Shown: positions 17,700-29,039, counted from the stretch's first letter. The stretch is DNA of 64,000 nucleotides from Candidatus Acetothermia bacterium JdFR-48 (GCA_002011425.1 MTNJ01000034.1:60515-124514), one strand, 5' to 3'. Translations and numbers: made by a program. The notes: generated by a model not told the origin, from the sequence alone.

Positions 17700-18530
17700 T
17701 TACCCCCGGAAGAGGACCGCCGCGTATCCCACTACTTCGGCGGTGTACCCCGAGACTTCGCCCGAGGTGCGATAGGCGACGAGCTCGGCGCCCATGAGGC
17801 CGAGGGCCCGGACCGTGGCGATCGCGATCCCGATCGTTCCTACACCACAGATGCTGATATCCCTCTCACGTACGACCGCGAGGAACCCCTCGAGATCCAG
17901 GGAAAGGATCCGCTCCAAAGCAGCCCTGTCCTTCTCCACAGCCATCCGATGGGGCTCGTAGTGGGTGAAGTCGCTGGAAGCGATAACCCAAACACTCTTT
18001 CCCCGGATGAGTTCGGCAAGGCCGGCGGCGAAGCTTTCGATGAGCCGGGGATCGTGGGCGAGGATCACGGCGGGGACAAACGGGACACTTCCTCCGAATA
18101 GGTACTGTAAGAAGGGGAGCTGGACCTCCACTGAGTGCTCCCGCACAAACGCCCTCCGATCCCGAGCGACCCCGGGGAGCCGCTCGATCTCGCGGAGGAG
18201 ATCCGCCGCCACCGGGACCTCCCCGAGAGGGGTGACCCAGGGCTCGGGGTCCCCCACGGTTATCGGGCCCCCGTACCCGGTATGGTTGGTGCCGAGGATA
18301 ATTATGGCCTCCGGGAGGCCGAGGCGGGCCGCCGCGCGGTAGCCCGCCGCCGCCACCGCTCCAGAGTAGATATAGCCCGCGTGCGGGATGACGAGTCCCA
18401 AAGGCCCCGATGGTCTTTTGTCTTCTGGAAGGATCTTCTCCGGAAGGGCACCAAATAGTTCCCGGAGCTCCTCCTCCAAGGCCCCCCGCGTCCCCGGGTA
18501 GAAGGTTCCCGCCACCGCCGGGTAGCGCAT
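17700..18530 (-). CDS. amrB: AmmeMemoRadiSam system protein B (MEMO1-like)
   Basis: 276 residues from the ATG at 18528-18530 (MRYPAVAGTFYPGTRGALEE). Family motifs include VIPHAGYIYSGAVAA, ILGTNHTGYGGPIT, HSVEVQLPFLQYLFG, VIASSDFTHYEPH and a GYTAEVVGYAA C-terminus. The fold is related to extradiol dioxygenases, with His residues in the PHAGY, GTNH and HSVE motifs. In many genomes it is clustered with an AMMECR1 protein and a radical SAM enzyme; neither partner is next to it here. Its biochemical role is unknown. Confidence 0.9.
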   Translation of the reverse strand: MRYPAVAGTFYPGTRGALEEELRELFGALPEKILPEDKRPSGPLGLVIPHAGYIYSGAVAAAGYRAAARLGLPEAIIILGTNHTGYGGPITVGDPEPWVTPLGEVPVAADLLREIERLPGVARDRRAFVREHSVEVQLPFLQYLFGGSVPFVPAVILAHDPRLIESFAAGLAELIRGKSVWVIASSDFTHYEPHRMAVEKDRAALERILSLDLEGFLAVVRERDISICGVGTIGIAIATVRALGLMGAELVAYRTSGEVSGYTAEVVGYAAVLFRG

Positions 18531-18540
18531 CCCTCTCCCT

Positions 18541-18816
18541 TCAGGTGAGCTTCGGCGGGAGGACGATCTTCCCATAGTTCTTTTCGTACTTCTCGATATT
18601 CTCCCCGATGGCCTGGTGGAGTCGCTTCATGTGCCCCGGGGAGAGGATCACCCGTGACACCAATAGCGCCTGTCCCCCCTTGGGGGTTTGGGTGCGGGGG
18701 TCCAGGAAGAGGAAGTCGATCACGAACTCCTCTTTTTGGTGAGAGACAACAGCGAGGTTCGCGTAGACCCCTTTTCTGAGCGCCGGTTCAGCGATGACCT
18801 GCATTTCGCGCTGCAT
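18541..18816 (-). CDS. DUF3467-family protein
   Basis: 91 residues. The pattern YANLAVVSHQKEEFVIDFLF followed by ARVILSP-like sequence (VSRVILSPGHMKRLHQAIGE) and YEKNYGKI is the DUF3467 family, small cytosolic proteins of unknown function. It lies 10 bp upstream of amrB and is the first gene of the DUF3467-amrB-yicC-gmk-acpS run. It is transcribed divergently from spoVS. Confidence 0.8.
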   Translation of the reverse strand: MQREMQVIAEPALRKGVYANLAVVSHQKEEFVIDFLFLDPRTQTPKGGQALLVSRVILSPGHMKRLHQAIGENIEKYEKNYGKIVLPPKLT

Positions 18817-18904
18817 CGTCCCATCACCCCCTTCGAATCCATCTTAACGGTTGTGGCCCCCAGCGCAATTCCGCGGGGGGTGGAGCATTACGACATCGGG
18901 GAGA

Positions 18905-18933
18905 TTGACCATGACTTTAGAGCGCGCTAGAAT
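18905..18933 (+). promoter_or_regulatory. candidate sigma70-type promoter for spoVS-argS-ftsY-ppdK
   Basis: TTGACC, 17 bp, TAGAAT, located 45 bp before the spoVS start. Both hexamers match consensus at five of six positions with ideal spacing, so this is a good promoter candidate for the whole four-gene operon. Confidence 0.65.
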
Positions 18934-18977
18934 CGGACGACGTCGTGCAGCACGTCCCAAGCAAAAGGAGGGCAGAT

Positions 18978-19238
18978 ATGGAAATCCTCAAAGTCGCTTC
19001 CACCTCCAATCCCAATGCTGTTGCCGGTGCGATTGCCGGTGCGTTGGAGAATGACGGGATCGTCGAGGCCCACGCCATCGGTGCGGGCGCGGTGAACCAG
19101 GCCGTCAAAGCCATCGCCATTGCCCGCCGTCTCATCGAGCGCGAGGGCGAGACGGAGATCAAGGTCATTCCCGGTTTCATCGACGTCGAGATCGGCGGCG
19201 AGCTCAAAACCGGGATGCGCTTTATCATCGAGAAATAG
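18978..19238 (+). CDS. spoVS: SpoVS-family protein
   Basis: 86 residues beginning MEILKVASTSNPNAVAGAIA, followed by AHAIGAGAVNQAVKAIAIAR and a VIPGFIDVEIGGE core. This is the Alba-like SpoVS fold, very conserved across Firmicutes, Thermus and Thermotoga. In Bacillus it affects sporulation, but it also occurs in many non-sporulating thermophiles, where its job is unknown; nucleic-acid binding is likely. AAGGAGGG precedes the ATG at 18978, which is why the earlier in-frame ATG at 18945 was rejected. It lies 5 bp before argS. Confidence 0.92.
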   Translation: MEILKVASTSNPNAVAGAIAGALENDGIVEAHAIGAGAVNQAVKAIAIARRLIEREGETEIKVIPGFIDVEIGGELKTGMRFIIEK

Positions 19239-19243
19239 GGAGG

Positions 19244-20890
19244 ATGCGCCTTGAGGCCCTGGCCAGGGCCGCCATTGCCGATGCCCTAAGGAGGCTCTCC
19301 TTTCCCTCACCATCCGGGGAAATCCCGCTGGAGAGGCCGGAGAAGGCCGAATACGGGGATATCTCGTCGCGCGTTGCCTTCCTTCTGGCGAAGGAGTTGA
19401 AGCGGCCACCCCAGGAGATCGCGGGGGACCTGGCGGCGGCCTTCTCCCATCCCGCCTTTTCTCATGTCGAAGCTGTGGGGGGTTTTCTGAACCTGACCCT
19501 GCGGCCCGAGGCCATTCGAGAGGTCCTCCGCCAGATCCTCGCGGAGGGGGAGCGGTACGGAGAGTGGGAGCTCGGGAAGAGGAGACCGCTTCAAGTGGAA
19601 TTTGTCTCCTCCAACCCCACCGGCCCCCTCACCGTGGGCCACGGCCGCCAGGCCGCCCTGGGGGACGCCCTTGCCAACCTCTTCTCTGCCCTCGGCTGGG
19701 AGGTCACCCGCGAGTACTACTTGAACGACGAGGGCCGCCAGATCGAGCTTTTGGCCCAGTCTCTCTGGGCCCGGTACCGCCAAGCCCTGGGGGCGGACGT
19801 CCCGGTCCCCGAAGACGGTTATCACGGCGACTACCTGGTCGCCATCGGAGAAGAGCTCGCTAGTGAGTGGGGCGACCGCTACCCTGAGTGGACCCCCGAG
19901 GCGGTGGAGGCCTTCCGGGGGGTGGCTGTGAAGCGGATGATGGGGATGATCCACGAGGACCTCGCGGCCATCGGGGTCTCCTTCGATGTCTGGACCAGGG
20001 AGGGAGACCTGCATCGGCGGGGCTTGGTGCGGGAAGTCTTCGAGGCTCTTAAAGACCGAGGCGTCGTCTACGAGAAGGACGGCGCCCACTGGATGAAATC
20101 GACCGAGTTCGGCCTCGCCCGTGACCCGGTCCTCATCCGCTCCGATGGCACCCCTACCTACCTCATGGTGGACATCGCCTATCACGTGGATAAGTACCGC
20201 CGCGGCTTCGTGCGGGTGGTGGACGTCCAGGGCGCGGACCACATCGAGGAACAACAGCAGGTGAAATTGGCGCTACGAATCCTCGGCTACCCTGAAGAAT
20301 TCCTCCATTATTGTGTACACCAGTTCGTGACGCTGAAGGGCCGCGAGGGCATCGAACGGATGTCCACCCGGGCAGGGCGGTTCCTGCGCCTCAAAGACTT
20401 GATCGAGGAGCTCGGCCGGGACGTGGTGCGTTACTTCATGGTGCGGCGAAAGCCCGAGGCGCACCTCATCTTCGACATGGAGCTCGCCAAGAAGACCTCC
20501 GTAGAGAACCCCGTTTATTATGTGCAATACGCCCACACCCGCATCGCCTCTATCTTCCGCGAGGCAGAGAAAGCCGGCGAACCCGTCACGCGTCACGCGT
20601 TACGCGTCACGGATCTTTCGCCCCTCACTGATCGGGACGAGCTCGCGCTCATAAAAGAACTCGATCGCTTCCCGGACGTGGTGCGCCGAGCGGCGGAGAG
20701 CTATGGGCCGCACCTCCTCTGTGAGTACATGGAGGAGCTCGCCGGAATGTTTCATCCCTACTACAACCGGGTGCGGATCCTGGGCCAGGGAGGGGCGACC
20801 CCGGCGCGATTGGCCCTCCTTTACGCCCTGAGGGCGGTCCTGCAGAAGGGGCTATCGTTGCTCGGGGTCACGGCCCCAGAGGTGATGTGA
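19244..20890 (+). CDS. argS: arginyl-tRNA synthetase
   Basis: 548 residues of class Ia type. FVSSNPTGPLTVGHGRQAAL holds the HIGH-like motif (TVGH). REYYLNDEGRQIELL and DGTPTYLMVDIAYHVDKYRR are family blocks; the KMSKS motif is degenerate, as in many ArgRS. The DALR anticodon-binding domain occupies the C-terminal about 110 residues and ends in LSLLGVTAPEVM. An unusual 34-bp element built from a 7-nt repeat (20581-20614) encodes EPVTRHALRVTD at residues 446-457, in the linker before the DALR domain. The stop overlaps the ftsY start as TGATG. Confidence 0.96.
   Translation: MRLEALARAAIADALRRLSFPSPSGEIPLERPEKAEYGDISSRVAFLLAKELKRPPQEIAGDLAAAFSHPAFSHVEAVGGFLNLTLRPEAIREVLRQILAEGERYGEWELGKRRPLQVEFVSSNPTGPLTVGHGRQAALGDALANLFSALGWEVTREYYLNDEGRQIELLAQSLWARYRQALGADVPVPEDGYHGDYLVAIGEELASEWGDRYPEWTPEAVEAFRGVAVKRMMGMIHEDLAAIGVSFDVWTREGDLHRRGLVREVFEALKDRGVVYEKDGAHWMKSTEFGLARDPVLIRSDGTPTYLMVDIAYHVDKYRRGFVRVVDVQGADHIEEQQQVKLALRILGYPEEFLHYCVHQFVTLKGREGIERMSTRAGRFLRLKDLIEELGRDVVRYFMVRRKPEAHLIFDMELAKKTSVENPVYYVQYAHTRIASIFREAEKAGEPVTRHALRVTDLSPLTDRDELALIKELDRFPDVVRRAAESYGPHLLCEYMEELAGMFHPYYNRVRILGQGGATPARLALLYALRAVLQKGLSLLGVTAPEVM
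20581..20614. repeat. 34-bp element with 7-nt ACGCGT(N) periodicity, copy 1 (inside argS)
   Basis: The element contains ACGCGT units at a 7-nt period and is flanked by ACCCGTC on the left and ACGGAT on the right. A second copy at 53627-53660 has the same length and the same flanks and differs at three positions, each 7 nt apart. Here it is read in frame within argS. Confidence 0.75.
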
Positions 20891-21798
20891 TGGCCTTGTG
20901 GGAAAAGCTCCGCTTCGGTTTACAGAAGACCCGCGAGGCTCTCCTCTCCCCCCTCGAGGAGACCCTTAGGGGAAAGAAAAGCCTCGACGATGACCTCCTC
21001 TACGAACTCGAAGAGCTCCTCCTGTTGGCCGATGTGGGTCCCGAGCTTGCGGAGGAGATCGTGGAAAAGCTCGCCGAGAAACACACCGATTCCCTCTCGC
21101 TGGAGGAGCTCGAGGCGGCCCTGGAGGAGGAGATCTTTTCGATCCTGAAAGACGCGGAGAGGGAGTTTTCCCCTCCCCCGGAGAGACCTTGTGTGTTCTT
21201 GATCGTTGGGGTGAACGGTTCCGGGAAGACGACCACCGTGGCCAAGCTCGCTCATAAGTTCAGGACATGCGGCGCGAAGGTGTTACTCGCGGCCGCCGAC
21301 ACCTTCCGCGCTGCAGCCATCGAGCAGTTGGAACACCTGGGCGAGCGGGCCAACGTGGAGGTGATCGCCCACCGGCCCGGGGCCGATCCCGGGGCGGTCG
21401 TCCACGACGCTCTGGAGCACGCCGCGAAGAGAGGCTACGATTTCCTTTTGGTCGATACGGCCGGGAGGCTCCAGACCAAGGTTCCGCTCATGGAAGAGCT
21501 GCGTAAGGTCCGGCGGGTGGTGGAGAAGCTCACCGGGCGGCCTCCCGACGAGCGGTTGCTCGTCATCGATGCGACCGTAGGGCAGAACGCGCTTTCCCAG
21601 GCCAGGCTCTTCCACGACGCGGTGGGCCTCACCGGCTTGGTGATCACGAAACTCGACGGGACCGCCAAGGGGGGCGCGGTGCTTCCCATCTGGCGGGAAC
21701 TCGCGGTTCCCATCCTCTGGGTCGGCGTGGGCGAGGGGATGGAGGACCTCTTGGAGTTCCGGGCCCGCGACTTCGCCCGGGCCCTAGTAAGGAGGTAG
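20890..21798 (+). CDS. ftsY: signal recognition particle receptor FtsY
   Basis: 302 residues from the ATG at 20890 (a GTG at 20887 gives one extra residue). The N domain is [20 protein letters not shown], then the GTPase G1 motif [36 protein letters not shown] and [13 protein letters not shown]. It receives SRP-ribosome complexes at the inner membrane and dissociates SRP through mutual GTP hydrolysis. There is no long acidic A domain, as in many compact bacterial FtsY. The start overlaps the argS stop (TGATG). Confidence 0.96.
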   Translation: MALWEKLRFGLQKTREALLSPLEETLRGKKSLDDDLLYELEELLLLADVGPELAEEIVEKLAEKHTDSLSLEELEAALEEEIFSILKDAEREFSPPPERPCVFLIVGVNGSGKTTTVAKLAHKFRTCGAKVLLAAADTFRAAAIEQLEHLGERANVEVIAHRPGADPGAVVHDALEHAAKRGYDFLLVDTAGRLQTKVPLMEELRKVRRVVEKLTGRPPDERLLVIDATVGQNALSQARLFHDAVGLTGLVITKLDGTAKGGAVLPIWRELAVPILWVGVGEGMEDLLEFRARDFARALVRR

Positions 21799-21801
21799 TG
21801 G

Positions 21802-24495
<2,694 letters not shown>

Positions 24496-24514
24496 CCCCG
24501 AAAGGGGGAAACGT

Positions 24515-24541
24515 GGGGGGCGCTGATGTGCCCCTCTTTTT
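24515..24541 (+). terminator. rho-independent terminator after ppdK
   Basis: GGGGC at 24517-24521 pairs with GCCCC at 24530-24534 across an 8-nt loop, followed by TCTTTTTAT. It lies 20 bp after the ppdK stop. Confidence 0.7.
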
Positions 24542-24813
24542 ATGGAGCAAAGTGGTGACCTGGGTGGAGTGATTAAAAGGACCGGAAAGCACGTTTAGAT
24601 ATTAGATGTGGGCTAAGATCCGTATACTTCAATAGAAGAATAATGCTCCGCATGAGAACATAGAGGGAACCGCATCGAGGCCGACGGCCGGGTGTCGCTT
24701 TGCAGTGAGTTGAAAACGTTCTCTTTTGCCAAACGAGTCCTGGCTCCTCGGGGTAATTCGGGGGACAAATCTTCTTTGATTACAGATGACGATATATTTA
24801 GTCTTATGGAGCT
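24542..24813. other. upstream region of the RpiR-type regulator
   Basis: This stretch is lower in GC than its neighbours and holds no gene. The near-palindrome GAAAACGTTCTC at 24712-24723 (10 of 12 positions symmetric) could be an operator for autoregulation, but no matching site was found elsewhere. No promoter with both hexamers well placed for the 24814 start was found. Confidence 0.3.
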
Positions 24814-25704
24814 ATGGCAGATTTACGAGATCGGGTTAAACGAGTGCTCCCTAAATTAAACCAGAACCAAAAGGCTTTGGTTCAGGAGATTCTCACTCAC
24901 TACGAGGAGTTCATCTTTCTCAGCGTTGAGGAGGCGGCCAAACTTTTGGGCGTCCATAAATCCACGCTTGTCCGTTTGGCACAAAAATTAGGATATTCAG
25001 GTTATCCTGGGTTCAGGGCCGCGTTACAGGAGCTATATCGACAGGAAGTTTCACCGGGGAAGAAACTGGGGCGGGCGTTAGCCGAGGTGGCTGATGAAGA
25101 GATCTATGCGCGTCTCGTGGAGACAGAGATAGCTTACCTCCGCGAGTCGGTCAACAGTATCCGACCAGAAGCCATTTACCGGGCGGCACAGCTAATTTCC
25201 GAAGCGAGACGTGTTTTCATCTGTGGGCGCGGGCCCCAAGGTCCCCTTACGGAATTGTTCGCGTTCCGTCTGCGTCGACTTCATTTGGATGTAATTCCGG
25301 TGCCCGAAGAGGGCCGAGGGATCTTGGAGAAGTTACAACTGCTCACCTCCAATGATGTATTAATTATTTACACTTTTCTCTTCCTTCCCAAGGATTATCT
25401 GAACGCGTTGGCATTGGCGAAGGAGGTGGGAACCCCCGTGATCCTGATCACTGACACCGTGGTGCAGGAGATGGTCCCGGACGTAGCCGTGACCCTCGCG
25501 GCACGCCGAGGACCGGCCGGCATTTACCACACGAATATCGTACCACTGGCCATCCAGACCGCCCTGGTCCTCCAGGTAGCCAGGCTCCGTTCTCCCGAAG
25601 TTCTCAAGCACTTGGACCGCTTACAAGAGCTACGGCGACGATTCGGGTACGAATATTATTTGCCCCCTTCACAGAGGCGTACCCACACAACCGGCAGCGA
25701 TTGA
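24814..25704 (+). CDS. RpiR-family transcriptional regulator (HTH plus SIS domain)
   Basis: 296 residues. The N-terminal HTH_6 domain (about 1-75) includes LSVEEAAKLLGVHKSTLVRL followed by AQKLGYSGYPGFRAAL. A SIS domain (about 120-250) shows AQLISEARRVFICGRGPQGP, then NDVLIIYTFLFLPKD and GTPVILITDT. SIS domains in this family bind phosphorylated sugars. The gene directly precedes, on the same strand, an operon with phosphatases, an ABC importer and an isomerase, so it is the natural candidate regulator. Its base composition is less GC-rich than the flanking genes, hinting at transfer. Confidence 0.9.
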   Translation: MADLRDRVKRVLPKLNQNQKALVQEILTHYEEFIFLSVEEAAKLLGVHKSTLVRLAQKLGYSGYPGFRAALQELYRQEVSPGKKLGRALAEVADEEIYARLVETEIAYLRESVNSIRPEAIYRAAQLISEARRVFICGRGPQGPLTELFAFRLRRLHLDVIPVPEEGRGILEKLQLLTSNDVLIIYTFLFLPKDYLNALALAKEVGTPVILITDTVVQEMVPDVAVTLAARRGPAGIYHTNIVPLAIQTALVLQVARLRSPEVLKHLDRLQELRRRFGYEYYLPPSQRRTHTTGSD

Positions 25705-26067
25705 ACCGGAGCACTTCTCGGGCCAATGGACCGGCTCCACTAGAGACCCGATTCACGGATAATTTAGTAGCTCCCACAATTTTTTTCCTCCAGTCCTTGC
25801 TCCCCTTTCCATCCCGAAACGGGGCCGCGCAATGCGGTGATACCGCTGGCACCGCTGGATCAACTTTAAACCCCCTGAAGCGTCTTTTCTCCATTTGCAT
25901 AGATGTAAAACCCGCCGTTGGTACAAAAGGACCTGACATCTCTCCTCTCTTCGCTTTTCCTATGAAATCCTCAATCGGGGAGATTTGCGCCTTCAGATAA
26001 AACCGAACACTGAAAGCTCGTGTTCCAAGAGCCGCATACCATCTTCTGATGTATTCACCGATGGCCC
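25705..26067. other. non-coding stretch after the RpiR gene
   Basis: About 360 bp without a credible gene, lower in GC than the surroundings. I see no clear terminator for the regulator gene and no recognised RNA. It ends at the promoter of the next operon. Confidence 0.4.
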
Positions 26068-26096
26068 TTGACCGGGTGGGTTTTCACCGCTATAGT
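26068..26096 (+). promoter_or_regulatory. strong sigma70-type promoter for the HAD-phosphatase-ABC operon
   Basis: TTGACC at 26068-26073, a 17-bp spacer and TATAGT at 26091-26096; each hexamer matches consensus at five of six positions. Transcription would start near 26103, giving a leader of about 100 nt before the first gene. Confidence 0.7.
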
Positions 26097-26106
26097 AGCA
26101 ACATGA

Positions 26107-26132
26107 GTTGCAAAATGTCTTTAATTTGCAAC
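26107..26132. promoter_or_regulatory. putative repressor operator (8-bp perfect inverted repeat)
   Basis: GTTGCAAA at 26107-26114 and TTTGCAAC at 26125-26132 form a perfect inverted repeat with a 10-bp spacer. It begins about 4 bp after the predicted transcription start of the operon, the classic place for a repressor to block RNA polymerase. The RpiR-type protein encoded just upstream is the likely ligand. It could also form a hairpin in the RNA leader. Confidence 0.55.
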
Positions 26133-26206
26133 CAAAGCACCGATATGAATTGTACGTCTTCCTTCCTTTGGCCTCTCGTCTCCAATAGATCCCAGTGAGG
26201 GCCACC

Positions 26207-26881
26207 GTGAAACCGGCACGGGCCCTCGCCCTGGATGGCCATGGGGTGGTCTATTACCGCAACCGGGAGGTGCCGGAGGCGGTAGTGGACGCCTTGCACC
26301 GGATTGGTCGACTGGCTGTCTCCCGTGAAACCGCTTTGGCCCGATACCTCGCCCTTCAGGACAAGGTGTTCTCCCGGGAATTGGAGTACCGGGAGATGTT
26401 GCAGGAGTTCGTCCGGGAGGTGGGCTGGGACTCACCCTCCGCCCCGATGGAATTACACCGCTTCATCCAGGAGTTCAGCGCTGACATCGTGATCGATCCC
26501 GACCTGGTCCCCACCCTGAAGACCCTCCGTCGAAGGGGGATCAAGGTGGGCATGCTCACCAACAGCATCCACCCCGCCGCCACCAAGATCTCCTGGCTCA
26601 GGGAAAGGGGCGTCGCTGAGCTGTTCGACCTCATCTACTCCTCCGTGGAAGCCGGCGCCAAGAAGCCCTCCCCGGAGATCTTCCGTTCCTTCGCCCGGAC
26701 CCTGAGCGTCCCCCCGGAGGAGGTGGTGTTCGTGGGACATGACCCCGCGGAGGTCCAAGGCGCTAAACGCGCCGGGCTCAGGACTGTGTGCCTCAGGTGT
26801 CGGTGCGCCGAGGCCGATCACACCATCGATCGTCTGCGACAACTGGTCTCCCTTCCCTACTGGCCTTCGGCGGAACTTTAG
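26207..26881 (+). CDS. HAD-superfamily hydrolase with altered acidic motifs
   Basis: 224 residues from the GTG at 26207, which follows a GAGGG site (a GTG at 26195 would add four residues). Motif I is ALALDGHGVVYY: the nucleophile Asp is present, but the usual second Asp (DxD) is His. Motif II is VGMLTNS, motif III the Lys of GAKKPSPEIF, and motif IV VVFVGHDPAEVQGAKRAG, again with His in place of the first Asp. The cap helix region lies between residues 20 and 85. A phosphatase or phosphonatase-like role is likely, but the altered acids make catalysis uncertain. First gene of the operon. Confidence 0.75.
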   Translation: MKPARALALDGHGVVYYRNREVPEAVVDALHRIGRLAVSRETALARYLALQDKVFSRELEYREMLQEFVREVGWDSPSAPMELHRFIQEFSADIVIDPDLVPTLKTLRRRGIKVGMLTNSIHPAATKISWLRERGVAELFDLIYSSVEAGAKKPSPEIFRSFARTLSVPPEEVVFVGHDPAEVQGAKRAGLRTVCLRCRCAEADHTIDRLRQLVSLPYWPSAEL

Positions 26882-26890
26882 GAGGGTTAA

Positions 26891-28009
26891 ATGAGACGCG
26901 TACTTTCGGGAATGTTTTTCGCGATCGTCCTCGTCAGCCCGGCCCTGGCCGGGGAGAGCCCATGGGCGATCCATCTCTCCTGGCAGCACGACCCCACCAC
27001 GACGATGACCATCATGTGGCGGACCGATCCCGGGATCACGGAGTCGGTGGTGGAGTATGGACCCACCCCTGAATACAGGGAGGGCACCACCGGCTCCAGT
27101 CACACCTATACCTATGCGGGGGAGGAGGTCCGCTGGCACATAGTGGAACTGGGGGATCTTTCCCCTGGCACCACCTATCACTACCGATGTGGCGCCCCGG
27201 GCCACTGGAGCCCGGACCATGTCTTCACCACTGCCCCGGAGGATTCCCCTCGCTTGACCTACAAGTTCGCCGTCATGGGCGATTCCCGCGGAGGTTACGA
27301 GGTCCTGGGGACGCTCCTGGGGCTGGTCGCCCAGGAAGGGGTGGACTTCATCATCTTCACCGGTGATCTCACCGATGGGGGAAGCCAGTACGAATACGAC
27401 CGTTGGTTCGCGGCCGCTGAGTCGGTGTTCTCCGAGATCCCCCTGATATCCGTGCACGGAAACCACGAGGCCATGCTCCCCACCTACTTCGAGGAGTTCG
27501 CTTTCCCGGGGAACGAGAAGTGGTTCTCGTTCGATTACGGCCCGGTGCACTTCGTTTTCCTCCTTTCCATCTCCGAGGCCTACGTGACCGAACAGCGGCC
27601 CTGGTTGCTCGCGGATCTGAGGCAAAACCGTTCCCCGTGGACGATCGTAGTGGCCCACAAGCCCGCCTTCTCCGCCGACGAGAGCCATGGCCCCACCCGC
27701 TACGTCTTGGACCATTGGGTGGACATCTTCGAGAGGTACGGGGTGGACCTCTACTTCAATGGCCACGCCCACGACTACGAGCGCACATGGCCCATAAAAA
27801 GGGGAAGGATCGATCAGGAGGGCGTGGTCTACGTGACCACCGGGGGAGCGGGTGCCCCCCTGCACCGAAACGGCCGCGATTGGTGGACGGCGGTCTCGGC
27901 AGGCGTCCACCACTACATCGTGGTGCAGGTGCGGCCGCATCAGCTCAGGGTCGTGGTGAAGGATCTCCAAGGTGAGACCATCGACCGGTTCATCCTCTCC
28001 AAACCGTGA
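26891..28009 (+). CDS. secreted purple-acid-phosphatase-like metallophosphoesterase
   Basis: 372 residues with a signal peptide (MRRVLSGMFFAIVLVSPALA). An N-terminal fibronectin-like domain (about 25-115: AIHLSWQHDPTTTMTIMWRT, then LGDLSPGTTYHYRCG) precedes the calcineurin-like core. Metal-binding motifs are MGDSRG, FTGDLTDGG, VHGNHE, VVAHKP and NGHAHDYER. This architecture is that of bacterial purple acid phosphatases, which hydrolyse phosphomonoesters outside the cytoplasm. Its place ahead of an ABC importer suggests it trims a phosphorylated substrate in the periplasm. Confidence 0.88.
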   Translation: MRRVLSGMFFAIVLVSPALAGESPWAIHLSWQHDPTTTMTIMWRTDPGITESVVEYGPTPEYREGTTGSSHTYTYAGEEVRWHIVELGDLSPGTTYHYRCGAPGHWSPDHVFTTAPEDSPRLTYKFAVMGDSRGGYEVLGTLLGLVAQEGVDFIIFTGDLTDGGSQYEYDRWFAAAESVFSEIPLISVHGNHEAMLPTYFEEFAFPGNEKWFSFDYGPVHFVFLLSISEAYVTEQRPWLLADLRQNRSPWTIVVAHKPAFSADESHGPTRYVLDHWVDIFERYGVDLYFNGHAHDYERTWPIKRGRIDQEGVVYVTTGGAGAPLHRNGRDWWTAVSAGVHHYIVVQVRPHQLRVVVKDLQGETIDRFILSKP

Positions 28010-28074
28010 GGAAAGGGGGGTGGTTTGTGGAATAGCCCGTTTGTCTTTGAAGTCCCGTGGAGCAAGGAGGTGCG

Positions 28075-29028
28075 ATGAGGAGGATAGGGTTGATCGCCAT
28101 GCTGGTAGTGGCTCTCGGGGCTCTGGCCTTGGCCGGTCCATGGAGGGAGGTGGCCTCCCTGAACGTGGCCCGGGTGAAGGCCAGGGCGTGTGTGTTGGAC
28201 GGGAAGATCTACGTGATCGGGGGGACGGATCCCGACAAGAATCCCGCTCCGGTAGAGGTCTTTAATCCCCAGACCGGCGTATGGAAGGTCCTGGGACCCA
28301 GCCCGGAGAACGTCTCGATGCCGTGCGTGACCGCGGTGGGCGGGACCATCTACGTGTTGGCCGGCCGCACCCTGGATAAGGTCCGGTTGCTCACGGGATA
28401 TATGTGGTCCCCGAGCTCCGGGGAGCTGGCCTGGACCCCGGTGCCGGGCCACATGTCCATGGCCCACGGGGATGGGGCCTGCGCGGTAATAGAGTCCCAG
28501 ATCTACCTGATCAGCGGCGAGGACGACACTCTGACCAACGAAGGGGAGGATTACGTGAAGGCCGTGGATGTTCTGGACACCGCCACCCTTACCTGGAGCA
28601 CCGCCGCGCCCATCATCCCGCATCAGCGGGAGGACTTCGATGCCGTGGCCGTAGGGGACAAGATCGTGTGTCTGGGGGGCCAGGGAGGGCCGGCGCAGTC
28701 GCCCCTGGCCTGGTTGGACATCTATGACGCCGCCACGGACACCTGGACCTTCTATGAGGACGGCGCCCCCTTCCCCTGGGAGCATCCCCGCCTGGCCGCG
28801 GTGGGCGGCATGGTCTACGCCCTTACAGGTAAAGGGGAGGGCGGTTTCACCAACATGTACCTCGATTTAGAGACCATGGAATGGCAGCGTCTGACTCCCC
28901 CGCCGGTGCCGGTGTTCGAATGCGCCGTGGTGGCCTTGGACGAGAAGATCTACGTTATCGGGGGAAAGGACCTCGATGGCAACGTCCTCAATAGGGTCTG
29001 GGTTTACGATTCGCAGGCGGAAGAGTGA
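28075..29028 (+). CDS. secreted kelch-repeat beta-propeller protein
   Basis: 317 residues with a signal peptide (MRRIGLIAMLVVALGALALA). At least five kelch blades are visible, for example LDGKIYVIGGTD, VGGTIYVLAGRT, IESQIYLISGED, VGDKIVCLGGQG and LDEKIYVIGGKD. AAGGAGG precedes the ATG at 28075. Periplasmic kelch proteins include the sialic-acid mutarotase NanM, so a sugar epimerase or binding role is possible, but no specific residues support it. It sits between the phosphatase and the binding protein. Confidence 0.85.
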   Translation: MRRIGLIAMLVVALGALALAGPWREVASLNVARVKARACVLDGKIYVIGGTDPDKNPAPVEVFNPQTGVWKVLGPSPENVSMPCVTAVGGTIYVLAGRTLDKVRLLTGYMWSPSSGELAWTPVPGHMSMAHGDGACAVIESQIYLISGEDDTLTNEGEDYVKAVDVLDTATLTWSTAAPIIPHQREDFDAVAVGDKIVCLGGQGGPAQSPLAWLDIYDAATDTWTFYEDGAPFPWEHPRLAAVGGMVYALTGKGEGGFTNMYLDLETMEWQRLTPPPVPVFECAVVALDEKIYVIGGKDLDGNVLNRVWVYDSQAEE

Positions 29029-29039
29029 AGGAGGTAGAG

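Noticed and set aside
18945..18977. Earlier ATG for spoVS
   Set aside because: The AAGGAGGG site is placed correctly only for the ATG at 18978, and the SpoVS family starts with MEILKVASTS.
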